Assembly: GCA_905214105.1 (NCBI GenBank)
Contig: CAJMKK010000008.1
Coordinates: forward strand, 1 to 64,000
From: an uncultured bacterium
GTDB lineage: Bacteria > Actinomycetota > Coriobacteriia > Coriobacteriales > Coriobacteriaceae
DNA: 64,000 nucleotides
Direction of reading: 5' to 3'
Every line of letters starts with the position of its first letter. The stretch's first letter is position 1. Below the pieces are notes generated by a model. That model saw only the letters and a program-made list of their open reading frames with translations, did no database searches and was not told where the DNA came from. Position numbers and translations under genes: made by a program. This document shows, one piece after another, positions 1 to 7,638 of the stretch.

Positions 1-63
1 TTTCGTGGCGGCGGCATCGCAGACAGCCGACCGAGGGCGCCCGGAAATGAGCAAGGCACCCGT

Positions 64-1221
64 CTAACGACCGATTTCCAGCCAGTTGCATAGTACGTTG
101 GCTCGCAACTCCATTTCCGTCGTCTTTTGCGCCTTAGTTTTGCACCTATAGCGTAATTCCAAGCGCGAGCAAAGACTTCTCACGATCGCATCAAGCTGCT
201 CGGCATCGTTAAGCATGTCGTGCGTAACCAGGAAGACGTCATACCCCATACTTTGCAGCGCCGTCATGCGTTTGGCATCGTGGCCCAGCACGGCGCCTGA
301 TCCGTGGATAACCTTTCCCTGAATCTCCACGATGCCTGCTTTCATTATGGTTGGATTTACGATCACGATATCCCCGTAGCAGACTTTTTGCCCTGCAATT
401 CTCTGCGCCGATGCGGTAAGCGGTGTAAGGTCGTTAATATATACGTTTCGAAAGCCGGCACCGCCGCGCGAGCGAGGAAGCGATAGTAATAAAATTCCTG
501 CAACTTCAAGCGGAGAAGCTGCTATACCTGTCACCAGCTGCGCGGCGTTGTAAAACTTTGTACCCCACTTTCGTCTTTTCATCTTACTGGCGTACTCATG
601 AAGCTCGTGTAATTCGATGAGCGGCTTTCTCATCCAGAGCGAAGTGCCCTTTAGCCTTGTGACCTCCTTCGTTTTCTTTTGTCCGTAGGGCTCCTTCGTG
701 TTTACCTGTTCTTTGACTTTTATGCGCGCATAAACGCGTTTCCATTGTGGTTCGTCTTGGCTTTCATCAAGGTCAAAGAGGGATTCGGTGGTTGCATTCT
801 CGGCAGCCTCATTGGCTTTGTCTAGTTCCGCTTCTACTGCTACCGTGGGCTCAAAGACTGAGAACCATCCGCAAAATTCGTACATGGCAAGGACAAGATC
901 GGTTGGAGACAGAAAGCGCGCCATGGTGAATAGCGTCGCAAGTGGATTGGTAACCCTAAAGCTCATCGCGGTTTCCAGCGTGCTATCTACCTCCGAAGCA
1001 TCATCACAGTGGATTGTTGTCCGTAATCCCGAATGGTAGTTAACGCCGCCGGGTGCTGTCGTGGTAATGATCGGGGTCTTGAGGACTTCGGTTACGAAGG
1101 GTGATTGGGATAGGGCCCGCCAGCCGTCTTCTGAGTTGGGCAAGCGCGGGTAGAGGTCGCGCACTTGCGGTGGGCAGCGCCAGTATCGGAACGCGGTGTT
1201 TGCGCAGACGATCTCGTCCAT
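64..1221 (-). CDS. Hypothetical protein with PD-(D/E)XK nuclease-like C-terminus
   Basis: This 385-residue protein is not a clear match to a named family. Its C-terminal third reads YGDIVIVNP, then GIVEIQGKVIHG, then a DAKRMTALQSMGYDVFLVTHDM segment. That Asp...Glu-x-Gln/Lys pattern followed by a 'D-x-x-R...G-x-x-V' helix-strand is what Vsr/DUF559-like endonuclease folds show, so a nuclease role is plausible. The N-terminal 200 residues resemble nothing I know and include a charged Lys-rich stretch. The ATG is preceded by a strong Shine-Dalgarno (GGGGAGG, 5 nt), which supports the start. It stands alone; upstream sequence to the tRNA is empty. Single-copy nuclease-like genes of this type are common in Coriobacteria accessory DNA. 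Seen: motifs and ribosome site. Inferred: nuclease. Confidence 0.6.
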   Translation of the reverse strand: MDEIVCANTAFRYWRCPPQVRDLYPRLPNSEDGWRALSQSPFVTEVLKTPIITTTAPGGVNYHSGLRTTIHCDDASEVDSTLETAMSFRVTNPLATLFTMARFLSPTDLVLAMYEFCGWFSVFEPTVAVEAELDKANEAAENATTESLFDLDESQDEPQWKRVYARIKVKEQVNTKEPYGQKKTKEVTRLKGTSLWMRKPLIELHELHEYASKMKRRKWGTKFYNAAQLVTGIAASPLEVAGILLLSLPRSRGGAGFRNVYINDLTPLTASAQRIAGQKVCYGDIVIVNPTIMKAGIVEIQGKVIHGSGAVLGHDAKRMTALQSMGYDVFLVTHDMLNDAEQLDAIVRSLCSRLELRYRCKTKAQKTTEMELRANVLCNWLEIGR

Positions 1222-1542
1222 GTGGGCCTCCCCTGGTTTCGTCCGCGGGCCGTGCGGATTGCGGGTAAGGTCGATTATCTACTGGCGCATCATGCGGGTA
1301 AGTACTGGAAGCTGACCAAATGCTGACCAAATGCTTGACGAGTTCTGCCGAAAAACCGTCGTGTGATAGAAATCCGCTGGAAGGTGCTCTGAGCGTGTGG
1401 TCTCTGTCTCCAAATTTGCGCTCGGATCACATGGGGAATTCAATGAAATTACGCATGCGTTTTATATAAACCGAGCAATGACGTCAGCAAAAAAGGTGCG
1501 AGAAAAAACGACGCCTTAGACAACTACGATTATCCTTGGTGT
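1222..1542. other. Intergenic, no gene seen
   Basis: No convincing reading frame or RNA is visible here. The only structure noticed is a short direct repeat of CTGACCAAATGCT around 1311-1334. Confidence 0.5.
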
Positions 1543-1580
1543 CAAAAAGAAAAAGGTCAGAGGCTTAACACCTCTGACCT
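1543..1580 (-). terminator. Rho-independent terminator after tRNA-Val
   Basis: A perfect 10-bp stem (AGGTCAGAGG/CCTCTGACCT, 7-nt loop) is followed on the minus strand by TTTTTCTTTTTG. It lies directly 3' of the tRNA and would end its transcript. Confidence 0.85.
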
Positions 1581-1590
1581 ACTCTTTTGA

Positions 1591-1665
1591 TGGTGGGCGA
1601 TACAAGATTCGAACTTGTGACCCCATCCGTGTGAAGGATATGCTCTACCCCTGAGCCAATCGCCC
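1591..1665 (-). tRNA. tRNA-Val (CAC anticodon)
   Basis: The minus strand folds into a full cloverleaf: acceptor GGGCGAT/ATCGCCC, D arm GGCTCAGGGGTAGAGC, anticodon loop TTCACAC with CAC in the centre, and a T arm ACAAG-TTCGAAT-CTTGT. The 3' CCA is encoded. It reads GTG codons. Confidence 0.95.
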
Positions 1666-1803
1666 GTCGCCTTTCGGCAAAAGAGATACTATCATAGCCG
1701 CGCGTGGTTTACCAAGAACTTTTTGCCCCCGATTTTAAATTCGTGGGCGCAAACCGCGCCACTGCAATCAGGGCAGCCGACAAACCACCAGCTCAACCGC
1801 CCT

Positions 1804-2613
1804 TTATCGTTTGATCCATGAGGTCTCGGGGCGGCAGATCAGTCGCGCGTTGTTGTAAGCCATGTCGAGCGTAAGGCAGGTGCGCGCGGCGTAGAAGCCG
1901 TCCTCGCGCTGGATGGTCAGCGCCAACTCGGGCTTGTCGCCGGTCAGGCACAACGGTAGCAGCAGCTGGATCCGACCATCGTAGAACTGCGGCACCGCGA
2001 GCGTGTAGTTGGCGGCGGCGCGGCGGGCGGCTTCGACGACGGCGCCCTCAAAGGCGCGGCGCAGCAGCAGCGAGTTACCCTCCCCCATCAGGCTGGCGGG
2101 AATACGCGTCAGGTTCTCCTCGTCGCCCAGAATGTGGTCGATGTTGGAGCGGATGGGCAGTCGATAGTCAAAGACCAGCTCGGAGGGGTCCTCGGCAAAG
2201 CGCACGCGACACGGAAGGTACTCAAACGAGACCAGCATGGGGTCGCTTTCCTTAAAGAAGCCCTTTAAAAACCAGCGCTGGCGCGCGTCGGGCTTGGTGT
2301 TGGGCTCAAACAGGCCGTAGATGGTCTCGTAGCGGCGCGTGTACAAGCCGGTACTGAATAGGCAGCGGTTGTCGTCGAACACCAGCGGCAGGTTGGACGG
2401 CGCGGTCTGGTCCACGTCGCGCTCGGTCAGGAACACCGCGCGGCTAAACGAAAACGACAAGTAGTTTCTGAGGATGCGGTTCCCGGGACCCCAGTCCTCG
2501 GGATCGGCGAGGTCGACAAGGCGGTCGTAGCAGGGCTCGGGGCAAAACGCGAAGTCGTGCACATTACTGCACAGGGTGCTGGGGATCTCCATGTGGTGTC
2601 CATTCCATTTCAT
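1804..2613 (-). CDS. DUF3825 domain-containing protein
   Basis: A 269-residue protein that I assign to the DUF3825 family from its central RILRNYLSFSFSRA segment and its C-terminal pattern RIPASLMGEGNSLLLRRAFEGA followed by VPQFYDGRIQLLLPLCL. The family's molecular role is not established; members are often found in accessory regions. The first ATG has no obvious ribosome site, and a second ATG eight codons in is an equally possible start. It lies 17 bp downstream of a small gene of the DUF3990 operon and may be its last gene, although no sequence feature proves co-transcription. Family call is from memory of the motif pattern. Confidence 0.6.
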   Translation of the reverse strand: MKWNGHHMEIPSTLCSNVHDFAFCPEPCYDRLVDLADPEDWGPGNRILRNYLSFSFSRAVFLTERDVDQTAPSNLPLVFDDNRCLFSTGLYTRRYETIYGLFEPNTKPDARQRWFLKGFFKESDPMLVSFEYLPCRVRFAEDPSELVFDYRLPIRSNIDHILGDEENLTRIPASLMGEGNSLLLRRAFEGAVVEAARRAAANYTLAVPQFYDGRIQLLLPLCLTGDKPELALTIQREDGFYAARTCLTLDMAYNNARLICRPETSWIKR

Positions 2614-2630
2614 AGTTAGAGTTTGGATGC

Positions 2631-2825
2631 TTAGATTTTATACGTGCGACGCACCGTCGAGACACACAACGCAATTGCGGCGCAGCTCGTCGGCGAGTTC
2701 TGCTCGCGTGCGGTTTCCGGAAACAAGGTCCTGGATCCAGGCGTAGCCATGGCCTCGAGTAACCTAGCGTCATCGAGCACCAGCGGCGTAACGGGAAGGA
2801 CCCGCCCGTCAACATCGGCAATCAT
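2631..2825 (-). CDS. Small hypothetical protein, translationally coupled
   Basis: A 64-residue frame beginning MIADVDGRVLPVTPLVL. Its ATG overlaps the stop of the preceding 61-residue gene in an ATGA junction, a typical sign of translational coupling. I do not recognise the family. The N-terminal 45 residues look like an ordinary soluble protein, while the last part is less protein-like, so the gene may be a truncated remnant of something longer. It is the fourth gene of the DUF3990/XRE operon. The coupling is seen; any shared function is inferred. Confidence 0.45.
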   Translation of the reverse strand: MIADVDGRVLPVTPLVLDDARLLEAMATPGSRTLFPETAREQNSPTSCAAIALCVSTVRRTYKI

Positions 2826-3007
2826 GAGTTCTCCAAAAGCCTGAGCGCGTTGGGCATGGACGCTATGGTTGTCTCAATTGCATGGTCGATTGACATAATG
2901 TCGTCAAGCGAAATATGCGAAGTGGAATCTGTCTCGTACGCAAGCGAAGGATCTTCCTGGCCAGCACAATCAGCACCGTCATCAACTTGAACATAGTTCC
3001 AAGGCAT
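2822..3007 (-). CDS. Small acidic hypothetical protein
   Basis: A 61-residue acidic protein (many Asp and Glu, few Lys or Arg) starting MPWNYVQVDDG. It begins 11 bp after the XRE gene and overlaps the next small gene by ATGA, so it sits in the middle of a tight operon. The small size and strong negative charge are compatible with a regulatory or antitoxin-like partner, but there is no motif to show this. A purine-rich GGAAGCGGAC precedes the ATG. Confidence 0.5.
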   Translation of the reverse strand: MPWNYVQVDDGADCAGQEDPSLAYETDSTSHISLDDIMSIDHAIETTIASMPNALRLLENS

Positions 3008-3018
3008 GTCCGCTTCCT

Positions 3019-3708
3019 TTAAATAGATAGGGATGGAAAAGCCTGTGAATCGTACTCTAATACGACGGGTTGCCAGACGATGTCTTCGATGCTGCAGTGT
3101 AAGGTTTTTGCGAGCGCCAATGCCGAGGATACCGAGGCACGGCGCAGGTCCAGTTGGTTTTGCTCATAGAGCTGTATGGCACGGAGTTTGACTCCCGATT
3201 GGGCGGCCAGCTGCTTTTGGGTCAGGCCGGACGCCTTTCGTGCTGCCTTGAGGCCCTTTTTGCCTGCCTGGGCTTTGTTCCATTTATCAATGACTATCTG
3301 GGCGAATTTATCTTCGGAGGCCTCATGAAGCGGATGGTACGAGCCGATAATCCAATCGAGTGGTGCCACATCAAAAAGTTCGCTAAAGCCTAGGCTGCAC
3401 GTCCACTGCGTGTATGCTAAAACCCAACCTGCCCAGTATTGCGGGGAACGGTCGAACGGATAGGCCTCCCTGAATTCGACGGGCTCCAGACCCGCGTGAA
3501 CAATGATCTCGCGCGCGAGCTCGTCGCCCGCCATGCCGCAGACGACGCGAGGCATACCGCGCTCAAACTGTTTCATCTCAAGAGCGTTCGACATGATCGC
3601 CGTCAACTCGGCTGGAGTTAGCCCTTGGTCACAGAGAGCAAAATCGACCGCCTCGCCCAGCGTTCTCATTGCATCCTCGAGATACATCTCACTGTAGGCG
3701 TGGGTCAT
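3019..3708 (-). CDS. XRE-family regulator, likely antitoxin partner of DUF3990
   Basis: A 229-residue protein in two parts. Residues about 1-145 form a helical domain with the pattern YWAGWVLAYTQW...PLDWIIGSYHPLHE, which I know from proteins encoded beside DUF3990/DUF3791 genes. Residues about 155-215 are a Cro/C1-type helix-turn-helix (GLKAARKASGLTQKQLAAQSGV, then LRAIQLYEQNQ). It probably binds DNA and may control the operon or neutralise the neighbour. The gene starts 20 bp inside the 3' end of the DUF3990 gene, so the two are co-translated. The antitoxin role is inferred from context. Confidence 0.7.
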   Translation of the reverse strand: MTHAYSEMYLEDAMRTLGEAVDFALCDQGLTPAELTAIMSNALEMKQFERGMPRVVCGMAGDELAREIIVHAGLEPVEFREAYPFDRSPQYWAGWVLAYTQWTCSLGFSELFDVAPLDWIIGSYHPLHEASEDKFAQIVIDKWNKAQAGKKGLKAARKASGLTQKQLAAQSGVKLRAIQLYEQNQLDLRRASVSSALALAKTLHCSIEDIVWQPVVLEYDSQAFPSLSI

Positions 3709-4357
3709 CGCCCGTCATCCCCTCTCGAATGATATCGACGATACGTATTCCCTCAAACGGGTTTTCGGCAAGGAGCTCCCGATACTGCGCCCTTGCCGCT
3801 TCATCTCGTTCCTTGGCCAATGGACCATACAGAGCTTGCTGCGCACGTTCAAATCCAGCAAAACGAATGCTCTTAAACGCACGCTCGCTTTTGAGCACAA
3901 TCTGCTCCCCCAGGTTACCGAGCCTCATAGATCGTCCAAGCTGATCGACGGTGATCGTATTGTTTACAAAAGCTCTGGCATAGCTAAAGTACGAGTCGTC
4001 CGCACGCCACCCCCTTATTACGTCGCAAGTGCTCGTCTGAGGTAGAAAGTGATCATGGAGATATTCGCACGCCCCCGCGGCAATGGCGGTATCTTTGCGA
4101 AAAGAACGATGCTCAACGAGCAGCGCTATCCAATGCAGGACGCAATATTGCGGCGAAAGCAAGTCGAGAATTTTGAGATCGGCTGTATCGAGTTCATAGC
4201 GATTCGCAAAGCCATCGGTATCACGCGAGCATGCCCATTCCCTTGCAAGGTCGAGGCTCTCTGTGCAATAGAATCCCTGTCCATAGTCGTTATGGACTTT
4301 CCCCAGGCCAAGCTGGGGAGTCTCAATGATTTTCTGAGAACCATGCCACAGTTCCAC
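3689..4357 (-). CDS. DUF3990 protein, putative ADP-ribosyltransferase toxin
   Basis: A 222-residue protein opening with ELWHGSQKIIETPQL, then GQGFYCTES, the DUF3990 signature. DUF3990 has been linked by fold prediction to the ADP-ribosyltransferase superfamily, in which the H-G near the N-terminus and the Y in GFY help bind NAD. The start is GTG, set by AGGAG at 6-nt spacing; no nearby ATG fits. It is the first gene of a four-gene operon with an XRE protein immediately downstream and a 53-bp nested palindrome upstream. This layout resembles a toxin-antitoxin operon. Seen: motifs, overlap, palindrome. Inferred: toxicity and NAD chemistry. Confidence 0.7.
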   Translation of the reverse strand: MELWHGSQKIIETPQLGLGKVHNDYGQGFYCTESLDLAREWACSRDTDGFANRYELDTADLKILDLLSPQYCVLHWIALLVEHRSFRKDTAIAAGACEYLHDHFLPQTSTCDVIRGWRADDSYFSYARAFVNNTITVDQLGRSMRLGNLGEQIVLKSERAFKSIRFAGFERAQQALYGPLAKERDEAARAQYRELLAENPFEGIRIVDIIREGMTGDDPRLQ

Positions 4358-4369
4358 GTGAGTCTCCTA

Positions 4370-4422
4370 ACAGGTATCGCTCTAGCGATAGTATAACATA
4401 CTATCGCTAGAGCGATACCTGT
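4370..4422. promoter_or_regulatory. Nested palindrome, probable operator of the DUF3990 operon
   Basis: A perfect 24-bp inverted repeat with a 5-nt centre (TAACA). Each arm contains its own near-palindrome: TATCGCTCTAGCGATA at 4375-4390 and TATCGCTAGAGCGATA at 4402-4417, centres 27 bp apart. It ends 12 bp before the GTG of the DUF3990 gene and the AT-rich centre (TATACT on the minus strand) could be a -10 box. Two dimer sites covering a promoter is the expected form of an autoregulatory operator; the XRE protein downstream is the obvious candidate binder. Confidence 0.65.
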
Positions 4423-4555
4423 ATTCAAATAGCAAGAGAGTGTCTGGAACCGAGTTTGAGTTCAATACTGGCTTCTAAGGCTCGCCGAGTCCGGAAGTAT
4501 GCGACAAAATTCAGACTTGCTGATCACGCCGGAGCACACTAACGCCTCGTCCTGC

Positions 4556-4856
4556 TTACAGAGCTTCATAGACACGCACCTCATCTTGCTCGATGCTTTT
4601 GCGGAAGGCTGGGCGCATATGCTCTGGTGGGTTGGTGACGATATCAACCTTTCGCTCAAGTTCCCTCTCGAGCTCATGGGAGAGTTCGTAAAGCGTGCCG
4701 AACGTCATGGTGTTGCCGCAGACTAGGCGCAAGTCAATATCGCTATCGGGCGTTTGCTCGCCTCGGGCAAACGAGCCAAATAAATAGGCTTCGCTGACGT
4801 CGTATTGAGCCAGCACGCGGGGGGGCGACGGTGGATATGTCGGAAGGCGAAATCAT
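4556..4856 (-). pseudogene. MNT-type nucleotidyltransferase, frameshifted at a C7 tract
   Basis: The intact part (from 4816) reads LFGSFARGEQTPDSDIDLRL, the GSxxxG...DxD nucleotidyltransferase signature of MntA-like proteins, which pair with HEPN toxins in HEPN/MNT systems. A natural N-terminus MISPSDISTVAP starts at the ATG at 4856 but is in another frame; the frames meet in a run of seven C (minus strand, about 4819-4825). With six C the protein would read on as APRVLAQYDVSEAYLFGS, a typical family N-terminus. Translation from the GTG at 4816 would give an 86-residue product that still has the catalytic motif. No intact HEPN partner is seen downstream. Could be decay, phase variation or a sequencing error. 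Confidence 0.65.
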
Positions 4857-4884
4857 GGGATATTTTCCGTTCAACAGTAGAGCG

Positions 4885-5123
4885 TCAGGGGGCCAGCGCG
4901 GATACCGCCGGTCCGGCTTTTTGCCGTTCTGCAAGCTCGAAGATAAACGGAGCGTTTGATCTAACAAATTCTGTCAAGAAATTAGGTCATCAGCAGTAAA
5001 TCCTTCGACATTGAACCAATTAGCCGCAGGCAAGAAGCATTCCGCATGGTCAGAGCCAAGGTCAACCGGACGCTCGACGGCTACGCGAACGGTCCCGTCA
5101 TCCCTAGCATAAGCAGAGTTCAT
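4885..5123 (-). pseudogene. Small unknown gene split by a one-base deletion
   Basis: The first frame (ATG at 5123 to TGA at 4977) encodes 48 residues starting MNSAYARDDGTVRVAVERPV. The adjoining frame continues as FLTEFVRSNAPFIFELAER and ends at 4885. One extra T in the ATTTCTTG stretch near 4980 would join them into a protein of about 79 residues ending 28 bp before the MNT start. I do not recognise the family. Both halves look like coding sequence, and the spacing suggests it was the upstream partner of the MNT gene. The ATG is preceded by GGCGGAG. The reconstruction is my inference. Confidence 0.45.
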
Positions 5124-5140
5124 TACTCCGCCCTGCTGTC

Positions 5141-5665
5141 CTAGATAAACTCTCCCGTCTCTAGGTCAACGAAGTCCGCGAGCTTTATCTTTCCGGAGAA
5201 GCCTCTCCCCTTGTACTTTCCTGCGTAGGTCTCAGTGTCGAACTTGAACGAAATGTTATACAGCTTTCCAGTCTTTGTCTTCCTGATTAGCCCGTTTTCC
5301 AGCATGTAGCTCAGTACCCTCTTATGGCTTTCTCTATCGTTACCGTTTAGGTAAAAGCAGCAGACACCTTGTTTCGAGCCCGCCGCGATGAGCGTTTCGG
5401 GGTTCGAGTATTTGGCCTCTACGACGACGCCATCTAGAACTGCCGTTCCGACAATGTCGTCCATGAGGGCGGTTTTGAATGGAGAGAAGAAGAACATCCA
5501 TTTGCCGCATTGAACGGGATCTATGTCGTGGATTCGCTCCTTATTGATAAACCAAATCCATGAGAACGATTTGACCCTGGCAATCGAGCCGGATTCGTTA
5601 AGAAGCGTTTCTTCGACGGACGGCGTTAATTCTTCGTTGTTGCCTGTGTTATTTGAGCTTGCCAT
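5141..5665 (-). CDS. Hypothetical protein, 174 aa
   Basis: A soluble protein with a Ser/Asn/Glu-rich N-terminal 20 residues and a compact domain afterwards. Notable segments are WIWFINKERI, ALMDDIVGTAVLDGVVVEAKY and a C-terminal helix-turn-helix-like stretch ESHKRVLSYMLENGLIRKTKTG. No family is recognised. The VVVEAK motif with an Asp a few residues before could suggest a nuclease-like fold, but the spacing is not convincing. It lies 23 bp from the GIY-YIG gene upstream and 17 bp from the split gene downstream, so these four small genes may once have formed one operon. Confidence 0.55.
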   Translation of the reverse strand: MASSNNTGNNEELTPSVEETLLNESGSIARVKSFSWIWFINKERIHDIDPVQCGKWMFFFSPFKTALMDDIVGTAVLDGVVVEAKYSNPETLIAAGSKQGVCCFYLNGNDRESHKRVLSYMLENGLIRKTKTGKLYNISFKFDTETYAGKYKGRGFSGKIKLADFVDLETGEFI

Positions 5666-5688
5666 TTCATTTATCCTAACAGTCGCCC

Positions 5689-6279
5689 TTAATAAAGCTC
5701 CTCGCCAGCAGCCTCGAGCGCTTGTATCGCTGTGCGTTTTAGCTCATTGAGACTTTCGTAGCCGCTTCCCGACAGCGGGATTATTCGCACGTTGAATGAG
5801 TCACCGTACTTGTAGTCGGCATACACATCGCAATTGCCCCTACCGAGAAACTGTATGGCCGCCCGATCAATTGCCTTTGCGCTTTGGCCTACGTAATATA
5901 GATTCTTGGTTGCATTGTGGACAATGAAGATGCCAGTAATTTCGCCTTGCTGTGTCAGGGCCTTTTGCTGAGCCATAAACTCTTCGGCGCTTGCGACGAT
6001 TTGCGGATCATTTTCTAGGAGCGATTGGCGTATCCCCAGCAGTTTCTCTTGCTGCTTTGATGCTGTAATAACAAGAAGGAGTCCGTCCAAAAAAAGAACA
6101 AGCCAAAGAGCAAGAAAGGAAAAGAAAGCGAACCAAATATGTTGGCACTCGATGACAGAGCGGAAAAGAGACCGACAATTGCCAATTACAAGACCAGTAG
6201 CGCTGAAGACTTTTCCAATCGGGATGAGCCTTCTTGGAGGGGCCGATGCGACGGTTTTGATTTGATAGTAGTTCCTCAT
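5689..6279 (-). CDS. Membrane-anchored GIY-YIG-like protein
   Basis: A 196-residue protein with one clear membrane segment at about 49-72 (WFAFFSFLALWLVLFLDGLLLVI), a short charged linker, and a C-terminal GIY-YIG-like domain from about 115. The signature reads GIFIV (116-120) and YYVGQS (128-133), followed by Arg139 and Glu179 at roughly the places where GIY-YIG nucleases have their catalytic Arg and Glu. Typical members cut DNA; here the domain would be tethered to the inner face of the membrane, which is unusual. Upstream sequence to the next gene is empty. Domain call is good; nuclease activity is not shown. Confidence 0.65.
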   Translation of the reverse strand: MRNYYQIKTVASAPPRRLIPIGKVFSATGLVIGNCRSLFRSVIECQHIWFAFFSFLALWLVLFLDGLLLVITASKQQEKLLGIRQSLLENDPQIVASAEEFMAQQKALTQQGEITGIFIVHNATKNLYYVGQSAKAIDRAAIQFLGRGNCDVYADYKYGDSFNVRIIPLSGSGYESLNELKRTAIQALEAAGEELY

Positions 6280-6428
6280 GGTATGACTCCAGTGATATAG
6301 GCAATTGGGTTCAAATGGAGCTTTATAAACGGCAGCATTTGGATTGCAATTATCTTATCGCTCTGGCGGATGGGGTGTAAGGCTCAACATCGGTAATAGA
6401 TCGAGAGGCAGTCGAGCTGAACAAAATA
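6280..6428. other. Intergenic, no gene seen
   Basis: No reading frame of note. With the terminator at 6429-6458 and the spacer to 6546 this makes about 270 bp without a gene. Confidence 0.5.
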
Positions 6429-6458
6429 GTGCCGTCGCAGCGATAGCTGATACGGCAC
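6429..6458 (-). terminator. Probable terminator of the LPKTAD surface protein gene
   Basis: GTGCCGT...ACGGCAC stem with an inner CAGC/GCTG extension on the minus strand, followed by TATTTTGT. It lies about 90 bp beyond the stop of the surface protein gene. Confidence 0.55.
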
Positions 6459-6546
6459 CAATCTCTAATAAATTGATTTAGTAGAAAGCTAAAGACTTCT
6501 GCAATGGCTGCATTCACTTCTCCCCTGGTCTCACTTAAACGAGGCC

Positions 6547-7638
6547 TTAGCAGCGATATGCGGCAGCCAAGAGCGCTGTTCCGAGAATGAAAAGCGTTGA
6601 GGAAGCGGCGATCCAGTTGTTGTCGGCAGTCTTGGGGAGTGTCGCTGCAGTCGCAGCGGCGGTTTTTGGCTCGGAGGACGCGGTCACCGTCGTCTTGGTC
6701 GTTGTGTTTGTCTTGGGCGACGTAGCCGCAGGCTTCACCGGGGGATCCGTCGTTGGCACCGCACCGGGTTGCCCCACAGCAGGATCTTCACCACCAGCAG
6801 TTTCACCAGCCCCGCCACCTGGCACGTCGCGCCCGTCGGTCTCCCCCGCCGGAGGCGTGGCGACATCGGGCTCAATCACCACATGCAATGCCGCAGCCCC
6901 GCCGGCATCCACTACGCCACCAGCACCAAAAGCCCCACCGGCAGGCGTCACAAACCGCGCGGACACAAGCGACCCGCCCAGGCAAGCAACGCCGCCGTCG
7001 GCACCGGCCGCATCAAGCCGCGATTCGTCGACGGAAAGCCGACAGCCGGCCGCGCCATCGCCAAGGCTTAAGTCCTGCAGATACACGCCATAGGCGCGCA
7101 CGCCCGCTCCGGTCCCTGCGCCGGCGGCAACGACGCGCCCGCCGCCGCGCACGGCCATGTCGCCAGCGATCACGCCGGCGACCGCCTCGTCCGTGATATC
7201 GGCCCCGTCTGCCCGGACATCGACGGTGCATCCGTCCACCACGAGCGCCCGCGAAACGTGGATCCCGCACTGCGAGCCCGTCGCCGTCAGGGTCCCGGTA
7301 CCGCGAAGCGTCAGGTTGCCCCACACCTCCATGCCGCACAGCGTGATGTCCGCATCGGGCGCATGCGACTCCGTCACGGAGTTTTGCCCGGCAAGCGTCA
7401 GCACCAGGTCGCCTTCGGCGCCGATGGCCTCGCCCGCGTAGCCGTTAAGCTCAAGGTGGTCGGCATCGGTCCAGGCCCAGCCGGGGCCCGATACGCCCGG
7501 CTCGCAGTACGTCGCGCCCGCGATGATGAGGCTCTCCGCGACCGCGGCATAAGAAGGCCCGCCCAGCAAAACGCATAGGCAGGCCATGGCAACAATCGCA
7601 ATGTAATGACGGCTGGTGTAGGACTCGGCAGCAAACAT
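6547..7638 (-). CDS. Sortase-anchored surface protein with LPKTAD motif
   Basis: A secreted protein of 363 residues. It has a signal peptide (AIVAMACLCVLLGGPSYAA), then a Gly/Ala/Val-rich region with regularly spaced short strands (LTLRGTGTLTATGSQ, GCTVDVRADGAD and similar), which suggests a beta-helix. A Pro/Thr/Lys-rich wall-spanning linker follows. The C-terminus has LPKTAD, a hydrophobic stretch and YRC, the layout of a sortase substrate. LPKTAD differs from LPXTG in the last position, so it may be used by a sortase of different specificity. I place the start at 7638, preceded by GGAGCGGGT; a longer frame begins at 7677 without a ribosome site. No sortase gene is in the window. Confidence 0.8.
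   Translation of the reverse strand: MFAAESYTSRHYIAIVAMACLCVLLGGPSYAAVAESLIIAGATYCEPGVSGPGWAWTDADHLELNGYAGEAIGAEGDLVLTLAGQNSVTESHAPDADITLCGMEVWGNLTLRGTGTLTATGSQCGIHVSRALVVDGCTVDVRADGADITDEAVAGVIAGDMAVRGGGRVVAAGAGTGAGVRAYGVYLQDLSLGDGAAGCRLSVDESRLDAAGADGGVACLGGSLVSARFVTPAGGAFGAGGVVDAGGAAALHVVIEPDVATPPAGETDGRDVPGGGAGETAGGEDPAVGQPGAVPTTDPPVKPAATSPKTNTTTKTTVTASSEPKTAAATAATLPKTADNNWIAASSTLFILGTALLAAAYRC

Noticed and set aside
4462..4677. Possible HEPN toxin partner downstream of the MNT gene
   Set aside because: The frame overlaps the MNT gene in another phase and lacks the RxxxxH motif; only about 30 codons lie beyond the MNT stop.
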